From Aliarcobacter sp. (lineage in GTDB: Bacteria > Campylobacterota > Campylobacteria > Campylobacterales > Arcobacteraceae), in the NCBI GenBank assembly GCA_028703945.1, contig JAQVLW010000017.1, positions 3,361-38,610 of the forward strand: a stretch of 35,250 nt of DNA. Direction: 5' to 3'. The notes below the pieces were generated by a model that saw only the letters and a program-made list of their open reading frames with translations, was not told where the DNA came from and made no database searches. The position numbers were made by a program, and so were the translations under genes. Each line of letters opens with the position of its first letter. Position 1 is the stretch's first letter. This document shows positions 1-8,767 of this stretch, piece by piece.

Positions 1-1198
1 ACTTTTATCTCTTCATCTGCCCCAATTCTTTTTGATGGCTCAATTAAAGTGATAAGTTCTCCAAAGATTTTTGAGATATTTCCTCTGTTTATTTCGTCGA
101 TTATTAGAATGTGATTTTTAATATCTTGATTTTGATTTATATTTACATCCTCAAAAATTTCTTTCCAATCAATCATGCCATTTGACATTCTTCCTAATAT
201 TACAGAAGACGCAGCACTCAAACTTTGAAATGAATAATCTTCTTCAAATATAAAAAATTCACTTTCTTCTTTTAGTTTTGCATTTTCTTCAACTTCTTTT
301 CTTAACTTAAAATAATTGTATTGTTCAAATGATGTTGCATAACCTTTTCTCATTTTAGAGCCTTTTAAAACTCTAAAATTATCTTCATCATCTTGTATTA
401 ATTCAGCTTGAATATTTAAAGATTTTGCATTCAAAATAAATCTTTTTTTATTGATATTCGATGAACTATTTACTATTAAAAACTCTTCTAATGATTTCTT
501 TGATAATTTTTTAAAGATACCATCAGAAATAGCATAAATCATCTCTGTACCATCTTCATTGCCTTCTTTACCAACAGGAATTGCTTTTATTCCTTCAACA
601 AACTCTTCATATCCATAACTTTGATGAAATGTTACAAACTCTATTTGCCCAGCTTTTTTATACTCTTCAAATTTGTCTTTTAAAGCTGTTCTATCATCTT
701 TATTTTGTTGAAAAAAGTCATTATCAATAATCTCTAAAGCTTTATTAATAGTATTAAATGTTTTTCCAGTTCCTGGAGGTCCGAAAAGAATTTGGTTTAG
801 TGGTTGGTTTAAATTAGTATTTTTTGACATATTTTCCTCTTTTAAAACTGATAATACATATTCATAAAGTTTTGTATTATTATTGAGTGTATAATTAACT
901 GTTGCTGATTTCAATCCGTGTTTTACTAAATTATCGTAACTTAAGGACTTAGCTATATCTTCATCAAATTTTTTTACAAGTTTTAAATCGATACTTTTAT
1001 CATTTTCATTTATTTTAACTACTTTCATTAAATATTCAATTCTAAAAACAGTTTTTGAAATATATACTAAAACTAAGTCTCCTAAATCTACATTTATACT
1101 TTTATTCCAATTTTTATAACCTTTTTCTTGTTCAATAATTGGTCGAACATCTCCCCAATCACCTTTTGGATTATGAGTTAAAACAATAATTTTTTCAT
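1..1198 (-). CDS. McrB-like AAA+ restriction NTPase with EVE/PUA-like N-terminal region (partial, start out of frame)
   Basis: The C-terminal end is cut by the window edge. McrB proteins are GTP-driven AAA+ motors that act with the McrC nuclease to cut modified foreign DNA. The frame read from about 1220 down to 1 shows an N-terminal stretch of about 120 residues with an HNPKGDWGD motif typical of EVE/PUA-like modified-base readers. A Walker A FGPPGTGKT follows at about 780, and a Walker B IIDEINRGNISKIFGE near 60-110, which is very typical of McrB. No ATG, GTG or TTG lies in this frame before an ATG at 1028. The natural ATG at 1198 is followed by six A and is one base out of frame; seven A would join it to the reader domain. 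A second in-frame ATG at 830 has a good GAGGAAA site and would make the AAA part alone. It directly follows the cinA-like gene. The McrC partner would lie outside the window. Confidence 0.8.
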
Positions 1199-1207
1199 TT
1201 AATAAAT

Positions 1208-1981
1208 TTATATTTTTTCCTTATCCAAACTCACATCCTCAAAAACAAACTCTTTCCCAAACTCCAAACAATAATCCACAAACATTCCAAAATATTTCTC
1301 AACCTCATCTTTATCATATCCAGCCAAAGAAATCACAACTTTTCTTTTATCTCCTATGATTTTAGGAAGTGAAGATAAATCAATATTTTCAGGGATTTTT
1401 TGCATAATATCTATTAGGTCGTTTTCGCTTGTATTTATTGTCATTACTCGTCTGTATTTTTCAATATTCGATTTTAGATATAGATTATCAAGGGCTTCTA
1501 TAACCATAGCTTGGCTCATTGATGGGAAACCTGGTGTGAAGAAGAATCTATCTTCTAGATAAAATCCTGCTACATTATTTACTACATTTGTAAGAAGTTT
1601 TGCATTTATTGGCAAATATGCCATATTTATTCTGTGAGGATAAGCTTCTTCTGCAAACTGATTTATTATTCTATTTTTTGCTTCTTTATGAAACTCCATT
1701 TTTCCATCACGAAAAACTTTTCCTGCTACAACTCTTGTATAATCATCAGGAGTTGCACCAATTCCACCAAAACAAAACATTACAGAGTTTGGGTCAGATT
1801 TTATTAGATTAAAGATATTTTCCATAAGATTTGTGTCATCGTTTATGACAAAAGAGGCTTTTTGTTCCCAACCTCTACTTAAAAGTTGTTGGTTCAAAAA
1901 TGTAAAATGGGCATCTTTGCGACGCCCATTTAAAAGTTCAGTTCCAATAATTACGCTATAAAAATTTGGTTTTTCTAACAT
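1208..1981 (-). CDS. CinA N-terminal (MoaB/Mog-type) molybdopterin-binding-like protein
   Basis: This 257-residue protein contains a single MoaB/Mog-fold domain of the CinA family (competence/damage-inducible A). The N-terminal motif IIGTELLNGRRKDAH matches the family's GDELLxGxxxDxN region, and GGIGATPDDYTR near residue 73 matches the GGLGPTxDDxTR loop that binds the pterin or nucleotide. The C-terminal deamidase domain of long CinA proteins is absent, so a nicotinamide-mononucleotide deamidase role is not supported. The ATG lies 3 bases after the stop of the upstream adenylate kinase and has no clear Shine-Dalgarno of its own, which suggests translational coupling. The exact substrate in short CinA proteins is unknown. 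Confidence 0.8.
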   Translation of the reverse strand: MLEKPNFYSVIIGTELLNGRRKDAHFTFLNQQLLSRGWEQKASFVINDDTNLMENIFNLIKSDPNSVMFCFGGIGATPDDYTRVVAGKVFRDGKMEFHKEAKNRIINQFAEEAYPHRINMAYLPINAKLLTNVVNNVAGFYLEDRFFFTPGFPSMSQAMVIEALDNLYLKSNIEKYRRVMTINTSENDLIDIMQKIPENIDLSSLPKIIGDKRKVVISLAGYDKDEVEKYFGMFVDYCLEFGKEFVFEDVSLDKEKI

Positions 1982-1984
1982 AAT

Positions 1985-2554
1985 TTAGATTTTAGATTGG
2001 ATATATTCATCCATTTCATTTACAATTTTTTCAATTGTTCTTTCGCCATTTATTTTTTTTAATAAATCTTTTTTTGTATAAAACTCTTGAATTTGCTCCA
2101 ACGGTTCAACATAAACTTTCATTCTATTATTAAACACTTCAACATTATCATCACTACCACGTGAACGTCCCAAAACTCTATCTCGTGCTACTTCTTCGCA
2201 AACTACTACTTCAATGCAGTTCACTAATACAACTTCCCTATCATTTGCCAAATATTTATCAAGTTCAGTCATTTGCTCCAAACTTCTTGGGTATCCATCG
2301 ATGATGATTACATCAGTTGGTGCATTTTTAATAGCTGTTAAAATCGTCTCAATAGCAATATCAATTGGTACTATATTTCCAGCACTTATATAAGTATTGA
2401 TTATTTCACCTCTTTGGCTTCCGCTTGAAACTTCCGCTCTAAACATATCTCCAGTTGAATAATGAGTAATATTATTATGTTTTGCAGCAATTAGCTCTGC
2501 ATCCGTAGTTTTACCGCTTCCAGGTGCTCCAATAATTAAAAATAATTTTTTCAT
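1985..2554 (-). CDS. adk: Adenylate kinase, short Campylobacterota type
   Basis: It is predicted to interconvert ATP + AMP and 2 ADP in the cytoplasm. The 189-residue protein opens with a P-loop GAPGSGKT (about residues 9-16). The usual GxGKGTQ continuation is replaced by GKTTD, as I recall for the Campylobacter enzyme. The AMP-site segment HYSTGDMFRAE and the IIIDGYPRS motif are present. The LID is a short loop (RVLGRSRGSDD) with no zinc-finger insertion. Start: ATG with AAGGG five bases upstream. A TGATACAAT extended -10 lies further upstream, so the gene probably carries its own promoter and co-transcribes the cinA-like gene. A second adenylate kinase gene faces away from it 130 bp upstream. 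Confidence 0.88.
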   Translation of the reverse strand: MKKLFLIIGAPGSGKTTDAELIAAKHNNITHYSTGDMFRAEVSSGSQRGEIINTYISAGNIVPIDIAIETILTAIKNAPTDVIIIDGYPRSLEQMTELDKYLANDREVVLVNCIEVVVCEEVARDRVLGRSRGSDDNVEVFNNRMKVYVEPLEQIQEFYTKKDLLKKINGERTIEKIVNEMDEYIQSKI

Positions 2555-2684
2555 TTATGCCCTTAGTTGTATTTAAAAGACGTAATTGTATCAAAAATCA
2601 TTTAAATTCTTTATGTAGTATTAGAACCTTATGTATTATTAAAAGCTTTTTATATACAATACGAAAAAACTAAGGAAACGAAAT

Positions 2685-3326
2685 ATGAATTTAATGCTAT
2701 TTGGAGCACCTGGTGCTGGTAAAGGGACACAAGCAAAGTTTTTAATTGAAAAATATAACATTCCACAAATCTCAACAGGTGATATTTTAAGAGCAGCTAT
2801 TGTTGATAAAACAGATATGGGAATGGAAGCAAAAAAATTTATGGATGAGGGGAAATTAGTTCCTGATTCAACTATTATTGGTATTATCAAAGACCGACTT
2901 GCAGAGTCTGATTGCAAAGATGGTTTTATCCTTGATGGATTTCCTAGAACTCTAGCTCAGGCAGAAGCTTTAAATGAATTAATGGCAAATATGGGAATCT
3001 CTTTAGATAAAGTAATCTCTTTAAATGTTCCTGATGAATTAATCGTTGGAAGAATTACAGGAAGAAGAGTATGTGCTAGTTGTGGAGCATCTTTCCATGT
3101 GGAATTCAATCCATCTAAAAAAGAATCTAACTGTGACTATTGTGATGGTGAATTAATTATCAGAAAAGACGACAATGCTGAAACTGTTATTAGCAGACTA
3201 AACGCATACCACGAGCAAACAATGCCACTTATTGATTTTTATACAAAAATGGGTGTATTTGTAGAACTTGATGGAACAAAAGATGTATCAGAAGTTACAG
3301 CTGATATGATGGCTTCACTTTCGTAA
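2685..3326 (+). CDS. adk: Adenylate kinase, long form with zinc-binding LID
   Basis: A second adenylate kinase, of the classical long bacterial type (213 residues). P-loop GAPGAGKGT at residues 7-15, AMP-site STGDILRAA at 30-38, and FILDGFPRT at 81-89. The LID (about 122-160) carries four cysteines, 130, 133, 150 and 153, in a CxxC...CxxC pattern, as in zinc-binding Gram-positive and some proteobacterial enzymes. It starts at ATG with AAGGA eight bases upstream and ends in a strong hairpin terminator. It is divergent from the short phylum-type adk, so two unrelated-length isoforms sit side by side. Both keep their catalytic motifs. Horizontal acquisition of this copy is plausible, but base composition alone does not show it. 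Confidence 0.9.
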   Translation: MNLMLFGAPGAGKGTQAKFLIEKYNIPQISTGDILRAAIVDKTDMGMEAKKFMDEGKLVPDSTIIGIIKDRLAESDCKDGFILDGFPRTLAQAEALNELMANMGISLDKVISLNVPDELIVGRITGRRVCASCGASFHVEFNPSKKESNCDYCDGELIIRKDDNAETVISRLNAYHEQTMPLIDFYTKMGVFVELDGTKDVSEVTADMMASLS

Positions 3327-3351
3327 ATCATTTTTTTATATTTATAAAAAC

Positions 3352-3390
3352 AAAAAATGGCAACTATTTGAAATAGTTGCCATTTTTTTA
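3352..3390. terminator. Bidirectional intrinsic terminator between adk and ygiQ
   Basis: Perfect inverted repeat with 18-base arms (3352-3369 and 3371-3388), GC-richest part TGGCAACTA/TAGTTGCCA, flanked by A-runs on the left and T-runs on the right. It therefore gives a U-tract in both directions. It lies between the convergent ends of the long adk (plus) and ygiQ (minus). Confidence 0.92.
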
Positions 3391-3408
3391 TAGATTATCA
3401 AAAAATAT

Positions 3409-5178
3409 TTAACCTTGCATTCCAGCAGTTGAACTACTTTTTTTACTTTTACAGGCAAATTGATTTTTTGCTACAACAATCTCTTTTTGTTTCTCTTTTC
3501 TTCGTTGGTCTTTTTCAACAAAAATTTTCTTTTTTATAAATGGGTCAAGTTCTGTGTAATACATAACAGCTGAGTAAGTTCCCGGAGTTGGCGTGAAAAC
3601 CTGAGCTTGTTCTGGATTCATTTTTAACTCATGGGTTGTAAATTGTTTTAACTCATGCATATGCTTTTCTTCACATCCAGGATGTGCTGCAATTAGATAA
3701 TATGTTAAGAACTGTTTTTTCCCTGATTCTTTATTTAGTTTGTCATACATAGCTTTAAAATCAATAAGTGTTTGCTTCCCTGGTTTTCCCATATGATGAA
3801 GTACTTCGTCGTTTGTATGCTCAGGAGCCACTTTCATTTGACCCGAAATATGATGATCTACCATTTCTTTTAAATACTCATATCCATGTTTTTTATCAGC
3901 AGTGATTAAATCATATCTTACTCCTGAAGCCACGAATGCTTTTTTAATTCCAGGAATTGCTCTTATATCTTTTAGAAGTTGAATATTTCTACTATGGTCA
4001 ACTTTCATAGTTTTGCAAAGCCTATGGGCATCTACACATCTTTTATTTTCGATACAAGTTCCTAAACTCTCTTTTTTAACACACTCAAATCCATACATAT
4101 TTGCTGTTGGTCCACCAACATCTGAAATAATTCCTTTAAAATCTTTCAGTGTTGTAAAATGTTTTGCTTCTTGTAAAATATTTGCTTCACTTCTTGTTCT
4201 TATGGTTCTTCCTTGATGGGCAGCAATCGCACAAAAATTACACTCTCCCCAACATCCGTGGTGTGTCATAATTGAGAATTTAATAGTTTCAAGACATTTA
4301 ACTTTTCCATCTTTTGTATTATATGGATGAGCATCTCTTTGATATGGAAAAGATGCCATTTTATCCATTTCTTCTTCTTTCATATGACGACTTGGTGGAT
4401 TTTGTATTAAATATCTTCCATCTACTTCTTGACAAAGACCTTTTGAATAAATAGGATCATTATTATCATAAAAAATTTTGAATAAATCTATATATTTTTC
4501 TTTTTCATCTAAGCACTCTTTGTGAGAAGGTATTTGAATATATTCAACAACTGGCTCTTTTGAAATGTAACAAAGTCCTTTTATAGTTCGTGGATCTTTT
4601 CCATCTTTTAGATAATTTCCCAAATCTATAATAGCTTGTTCACCCATACCATAGACCATATAATCAGCTTTTGTATCAAATAATATCGGTTTTCTAAGTT
4701 TATCTGACCAATAATCATAATGAGTAAGTCTTCGCAAACTTGCTTCAATTCCTCCAAGAACAATAGGAACAGTATTTTTAAAATATCTTCTTATTAGATT
4801 TGTATAAACTAAAGTTGCCCTATCTGGTCTTTTATCGTTTTTTCCACCTGGTGTATAGTCATCTGTACTTCGATATCTTTTAGTAGCTGTATAGTTTGAA
4901 ACCATAGAATCGATACTTCCACCACTTACTCCCCAAAAAAGTTTTGGCTCACCCATTCTATTTATATCTACATCACTATTTACATCTGGCTGACCGATAA
5001 TTCCTACGCGAAGACCCATATCTTCAAGAATTCTTCCAACAACTGCAATTCCCATAAAAGGAGAATCAATATAGGCATCTCCGGTGATTAAAACAACATC
5101 AAGTTCATCCCAACCTCGTTGTTTCATCTCTTCTTTAGTTGTAGGTAAAAATTTATTCGGTTTATTCATATTACTCAT
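3409..5178 (-). CDS. YgiQ family radical SAM protein
   Basis: 589-residue radical SAM enzyme of the YgiQ (UPF0313) family. The N-terminal region (about 1-290) is the family's own domain, with segments such as DVVLITGDAYIDSP and GGIEASLRR. The radical SAM core starts with THHGCWGECNFCAIAAHQGR, giving the 4Fe-4S ligands Cys309, Cys313 and Cys316 in a CxxxCxxC pattern. MKVAPEHTNDEVL and FTPTPGTYSAVMYY are also family-typical. The reaction of YgiQ has not been established. It starts at ATG with a weak AAAGAAG site upstream and is a single gene ending at the bidirectional terminator. The length is usual for epsilonproteobacterial members. Confidence 0.93.
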   Translation of the reverse strand: MSNMNKPNKFLPTTKEEMKQRGWDELDVVLITGDAYIDSPFMGIAVVGRILEDMGLRVGIIGQPDVNSDVDINRMGEPKLFWGVSGGSIDSMVSNYTATKRYRSTDDYTPGGKNDKRPDRATLVYTNLIRRYFKNTVPIVLGGIEASLRRLTHYDYWSDKLRKPILFDTKADYMVYGMGEQAIIDLGNYLKDGKDPRTIKGLCYISKEPVVEYIQIPSHKECLDEKEKYIDLFKIFYDNNDPIYSKGLCQEVDGRYLIQNPPSRHMKEEEMDKMASFPYQRDAHPYNTKDGKVKCLETIKFSIMTHHGCWGECNFCAIAAHQGRTIRTRSEANILQEAKHFTTLKDFKGIISDVGGPTANMYGFECVKKESLGTCIENKRCVDAHRLCKTMKVDHSRNIQLLKDIRAIPGIKKAFVASGVRYDLITADKKHGYEYLKEMVDHHISGQMKVAPEHTNDEVLHHMGKPGKQTLIDFKAMYDKLNKESGKKQFLTYYLIAAHPGCEEKHMHELKQFTTHELKMNPEQAQVFTPTPGTYSAVMYYTELDPFIKKKIFVEKDQRRKEKQKEIVVAKNQFACKSKKSSSTAGMQG

Positions 5179-5249
5179 TTTTCTTCTTTAAATATATTAG
5201 TTTTCTTGTATTGTGCCCAAATATATTTTAACCCCTACTATGGAAAAAT

Positions 5250-7835
5250 TTATATTCTTTTTGTTAGATTTTCATCTATTTTTTTAATATCTAAAACCAT
5301 TGCAACTTTAGAATTTTCAAAATCATTTATTTCAACAATACTTTCAACTAAAGTTCCAGTTCCTAAAAAATGGTTTTGAATATGTTGAATAGATTTTTCT
5401 TCCACCACACTTACAGTTTCTAAAGAAGATACTAAAATCCCAACATAATGTTCAATATTATCTTTATCATATTCAACTAAAATAATATTTGTAAGTTTTT
5501 CATTTGTGATTTCTTCATTTACAAAATCTCTTATATCTAAAACCGATACTAACTTATCTTTATGTAAAACCATTCCTTTAAAATGGTTCTTTTTATCCAT
5601 ATCAATTGATGTTTGTAACTCTTCAATTCCTATTGACTCTATTACATTTTTTGCATTTACAGCCAATAATTTCTTCCCTAAACAAAAAGTTGCTAACTCT
5701 ACACTTGTAGGCGTATATTTTGATTTAGATGTAGTTAAAAATTTTGATATTGAATTATTTAAAAATACATTACTCTCTTTTTTTCCAATAGAAATAAATA
5801 CAAAACATAAAACATCATTTTTATAATCATCCACCCTACTTTTATACTCTCTATACCCATTTGAACATTTAACTCCAACTGCATAATAATTATTATCCAT
5901 CTCAATAATTTGGCTTGATTGTTGGGCATTTTTTAAAGTAAAAAATTTATCTTCTAAATTTAAATAACTATCTACTTCAAAACTACTATTTGTTGATGAG
6001 ATAATTTGTTTATCTTTATTTGCAAAAATTGCAAAAACACCTGATATTTTATTTCCATCGGTATCTTTTGGCAAACACTCATCAAGCATTGAGTTAAATT
6101 GTGGAGTTGAATCAAATACAACCGCAATTCCACCTGTAATTTTCTTTTCATCATTAAAAGACCTAATTGCACTACTATAAATATATGTTGATTCATTATT
6201 ATAAAGGGCAGATTTCTCAAATTTCGAAACGCTATATTTTGAAGTATCACTTAATCTTAGAGTTTTTTCAACCCATTCTTGAGTTAATATTTTTCCAATT
6301 AAATATTCATAATTTTTATTTGATACTGCAATTACTTTTGCATTTTTATCAAAAACTAAAATATTTGTATAAACTGTGTATAAACCATTTATACAGTGTA
6401 AAATACTAGTTATTTCCTCTTTTTTATCAGGCAAACTATTATAATCATCAAAAGCTTCTCTAAAATATGAAGTTAATGCCCACCATCTACAATCATTCGC
6501 TCTTTCATATAAATTTCTATCCATAATATCAATAGCCAATGAAGACAAAAATTGACTATCTTTTAATATTGAAGAAATGATCGTTTGATTTAAGTTACTA
6601 AGTGATGAATTTGCTTTATTTCCAGTAACACCAATCTCATTTAAAAGTGATTTAGAAAACTCTCTATTTACAGAATTTAGTTTACTTTGAGCAATATTTC
6701 CATTCCAGATTACTCGACCTAAATTATCTTGAATAGTTTTACTTTTATAAAAAACATCTTTTAACTCTTTTGAGAAATGTTGTTCATTATCCATCATAGA
6801 GTTTATAATATTGAAATCTACATTTAAAGAGTTTAACTCATCACTTAAAAAAGCATAATCTAAAGGAATCATTATATGTCCGTACCATTTAAGTCCATAA
6901 AATCCTTGATAACCCTTTGTTTTACAAGTTTTTGCTAAATAATCTCTACCTTTAAATGATACTATTTTATAATTCTCATTTAAAACTATTGGTAAATTTA
7001 CCCCTAAATCAATATGTTCTTTGTCACTACTTGCAATTACAAAACCATCTTCATCCAAAATAGTTAAACACTCTTTATTTTTGGGGTCAACTAGATTATT
7101 GAAAATTTCTTTCATTTCATCTTTAAACCTAAAACAAAGCGCTAAAACACCCAAATTATCTGAAGTTGAATCATTTGTTTTTGTAACTTTATATGAATAA
7201 ACAAGTGATTTATTATATTGAGGAATAAAATCATGATATTTATATGTTTCAACATAATCATCATTTGAATTTAATACTTTTTGTATAAATGATGTTTCAA
7301 CTTTTTCAGTTTTTATATCATCGTTTAACCGAACCATTATTTTTCCATTAACATCTAATAAAACAATATCAAAATAAATAGAATACTTAGAAACATATTC
7401 TTTAAATCTTTTTTGAATATTTTGTCTTAAAATTAAACTTTCATCATTATATTTTGAAACATAAGTTTGTATAAAAATTCTAATATCATTATCAGTTGCA
7501 AGAAATCCAATATCAGCAGTTCGTTCAAACAAATTTCTAATAAGTACATCAATTGCTACACTTGATTTAAATTTCATCTCTTGAGTAACTTTTTTAATTT
7601 GTTGTTCACTTAAATGATTTAATAAAATTGAAGTTAAATTTAAAAAATTCTCTTTTGTTTTTCCAATATCAATATTTATATCACCAAGCTGACCTAAAAG
7701 TGCTAACATATCCCATGAAGAGCTTAATCTTCCTAACTCATCTTTATATTTATCTACATCTTCAATGTATTTAATGATAGGATATAACTCTTTTTTTACA
7801 TTTATACCTTTATAATTTACTATATCTTTTAACAT
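5250..7835 (-). CDS. Soluble tandem-Cache sensor fused to a CheW-like domain
   Basis: 861 residues with no signal peptide and no membrane segment. Two sensor units show internal duplication: residues 96-115 (DVLIRNLFERTADIGFLATD) and 436-455 (DIMDRNLYERANDCRWWALT) start two Cache-like modules of about 230-250 residues each. Each module contains a typical PAS/Cache strand pattern such as ILDEDGFVIASS (259-270). From about 710 to 855 lies a CheW-like SH3 fold (ELATFCLGKKLLAVNAKNV, FKGMVLHKDKLVSVLDIRDF). CheW domains join receptors to CheA, so the inferred role is a cytoplasmic ligand sensor plugged into the chemosensory array. Start: ATG with AGGA about nine bases upstream; a TATAAT lies at 7873-7878 on the minus strand. 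The ligand is unknown, and no methyl-accepting domain is present. Confidence 0.75.
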   Translation of the reverse strand: MLKDIVNYKGINVKKELYPIIKYIEDVDKYKDELGRLSSSWDMLALLGQLGDINIDIGKTKENFLNLTSILLNHLSEQQIKKVTQEMKFKSSVAIDVLIRNLFERTADIGFLATDNDIRIFIQTYVSKYNDESLILRQNIQKRFKEYVSKYSIYFDIVLLDVNGKIMVRLNDDIKTEKVETSFIQKVLNSNDDYVETYKYHDFIPQYNKSLVYSYKVTKTNDSTSDNLGVLALCFRFKDEMKEIFNNLVDPKNKECLTILDEDGFVIASSDKEHIDLGVNLPIVLNENYKIVSFKGRDYLAKTCKTKGYQGFYGLKWYGHIMIPLDYAFLSDELNSLNVDFNIINSMMDNEQHFSKELKDVFYKSKTIQDNLGRVIWNGNIAQSKLNSVNREFSKSLLNEIGVTGNKANSSLSNLNQTIISSILKDSQFLSSLAIDIMDRNLYERANDCRWWALTSYFREAFDDYNSLPDKKEEITSILHCINGLYTVYTNILVFDKNAKVIAVSNKNYEYLIGKILTQEWVEKTLRLSDTSKYSVSKFEKSALYNNESTYIYSSAIRSFNDEKKITGGIAVVFDSTPQFNSMLDECLPKDTDGNKISGVFAIFANKDKQIISSTNSSFEVDSYLNLEDKFFTLKNAQQSSQIIEMDNNYYAVGVKCSNGYREYKSRVDDYKNDVLCFVFISIGKKESNVFLNNSISKFLTTSKSKYTPTSVELATFCLGKKLLAVNAKNVIESIGIEELQTSIDMDKKNHFKGMVLHKDKLVSVLDIRDFVNEEITNEKLTNIILVEYDKDNIEHYVGILVSSLETVSVVEEKSIQHIQNHFLGTGTLVESIVEINDFENSKVAMVLDIKKIDENLTKRI

Positions 7836-7953
7836 TTTATTATTTCCTAAATCTTTAAATAGTCTAGATTAAATTATATATGTTAAATTTTATTAAATAT
7901 ATATACTATTGTATAAAAAGTAGTCTTTTAATTAAAATAATTTTTTTGTGTAT

Positions 7954-8733
7954 TTATTCTGAGAGGTGTTGTGTAAAATCGAGTATATTTAATTGCCAAA
8001 GATCAACAAAAATATCATCTTCAATAGCACTAATATTTAAATTCTTAGTAAGTGAGGTAATAAAATCTTGTTTATCATCTTTAGAAAATAATAATTTTTT
8101 AATATTTTTATCTTTTGTATATTCATTTAATTGTTGGACTTCTGCAACATTTAAATTCTTTTTCTCTCTAAAAACTGTAGTTATTCCAAATCTTTTTGCA
8201 AAATACTCCCAAAAATCGTCAAAAACATAAATATATTGAACTTCACAACTATTTAATTTTTCTTTGATTTTTAAAAAAGTTTGGTCGATTTCATCAAGAA
8301 ATTTTTCATAATTTTCTTTATAATAACTCTCTTTACTTTTATCATATTCTATAAAAGTATCATAAATATTTTTTGCAACAGCTCTCAAATTGAGTGGATC
8401 CGTCCAAACATAAGGATTGTTTCTTATTTTTTTTATATTTGAAGAAATATCAACTACTATTAATTTAGGATTATATTTTAATAAAGCTTCTGCATATTGT
8501 TTTTCAATATCTAAACCAAAATGAAAAAATATTTTTGTATTTGCTAATTTTGAAAGTTCTGAAAGAGGAAGTTCTTTATATGTACTTACATATCTACTTG
8601 TAATTTCCCTTATTTTTACCTCTTTTTGTGCAATTTTATTCACAAGATGAGTTTCCAAAGGGAAATATGTAACAACTAGATTTTTTGAAAAAAGAAAAAG
8701 AGGAAATAACAATAAAAGAATCATTCTAAACAA
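7954..8733 (-). CDS. TroA/ZnuA-like periplasmic substrate-binding protein with altered metal site
   Basis: 259-residue exported protein with a signal sequence at residues 1-16 (MILLLLFPLFLFSK). The fold is that of cluster A-I metal-binding proteins of ABC importers (ZnuA/TroA): long central helix 125-160, NPYVWTDPLN (106-115), YVFDDFWEYFAKRFGI (169-184). The usual histidine ligands are not seen. Tyr108 replaces the first motif's His, Asp172 replaces the His of FHDxxxYF, and the loop near 48-55 has no His. The start is probably TTG at 8733, ten bases from AGAGG; an ATG at 8724 is the alternative. It follows aspS by 34 bases, so it is likely co-transcribed. No permease or ATPase gene is next to it. 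Zinc or manganese transport is therefore uncertain. Confidence 0.68.
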   Translation of the reverse strand: MFRMILLLLFPLFLFSKNLVVTYFPLETHLVNKIAQKEVKIREITSRYVSTYKELPLSELSKLANTKIFFHFGLDIEKQYAEALLKYNPKLIVVDISSNIKKIRNNPYVWTDPLNLRAVAKNIYDTFIEYDKSKESYYKENYEKFLDEIDQTFLKIKEKLNSCEVQYIYVFDDFWEYFAKRFGITTVFREKKNLNVAEVQQLNEYTKDKNIKKLLFSKDDKQDFITSLTKNLNISAIEDDIFVDLWQLNILDFTQHLSE

Positions 8734-8767
8734 TATATTATTTCCTCTAATTTAAACTAAACAATTA

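Noticed and set aside
1..1198. A complete defence island with the McrB-like gene
   Set aside because: Only one restriction-type gene is in view; its neighbours on the right are housekeeping genes, and McrC would lie outside the window.
5972..6250. Extra reading frames inside the double-Cache/CheW gene, on both strands
   Set aside because: They fall fully within a long coherent coding frame and show no start signals.
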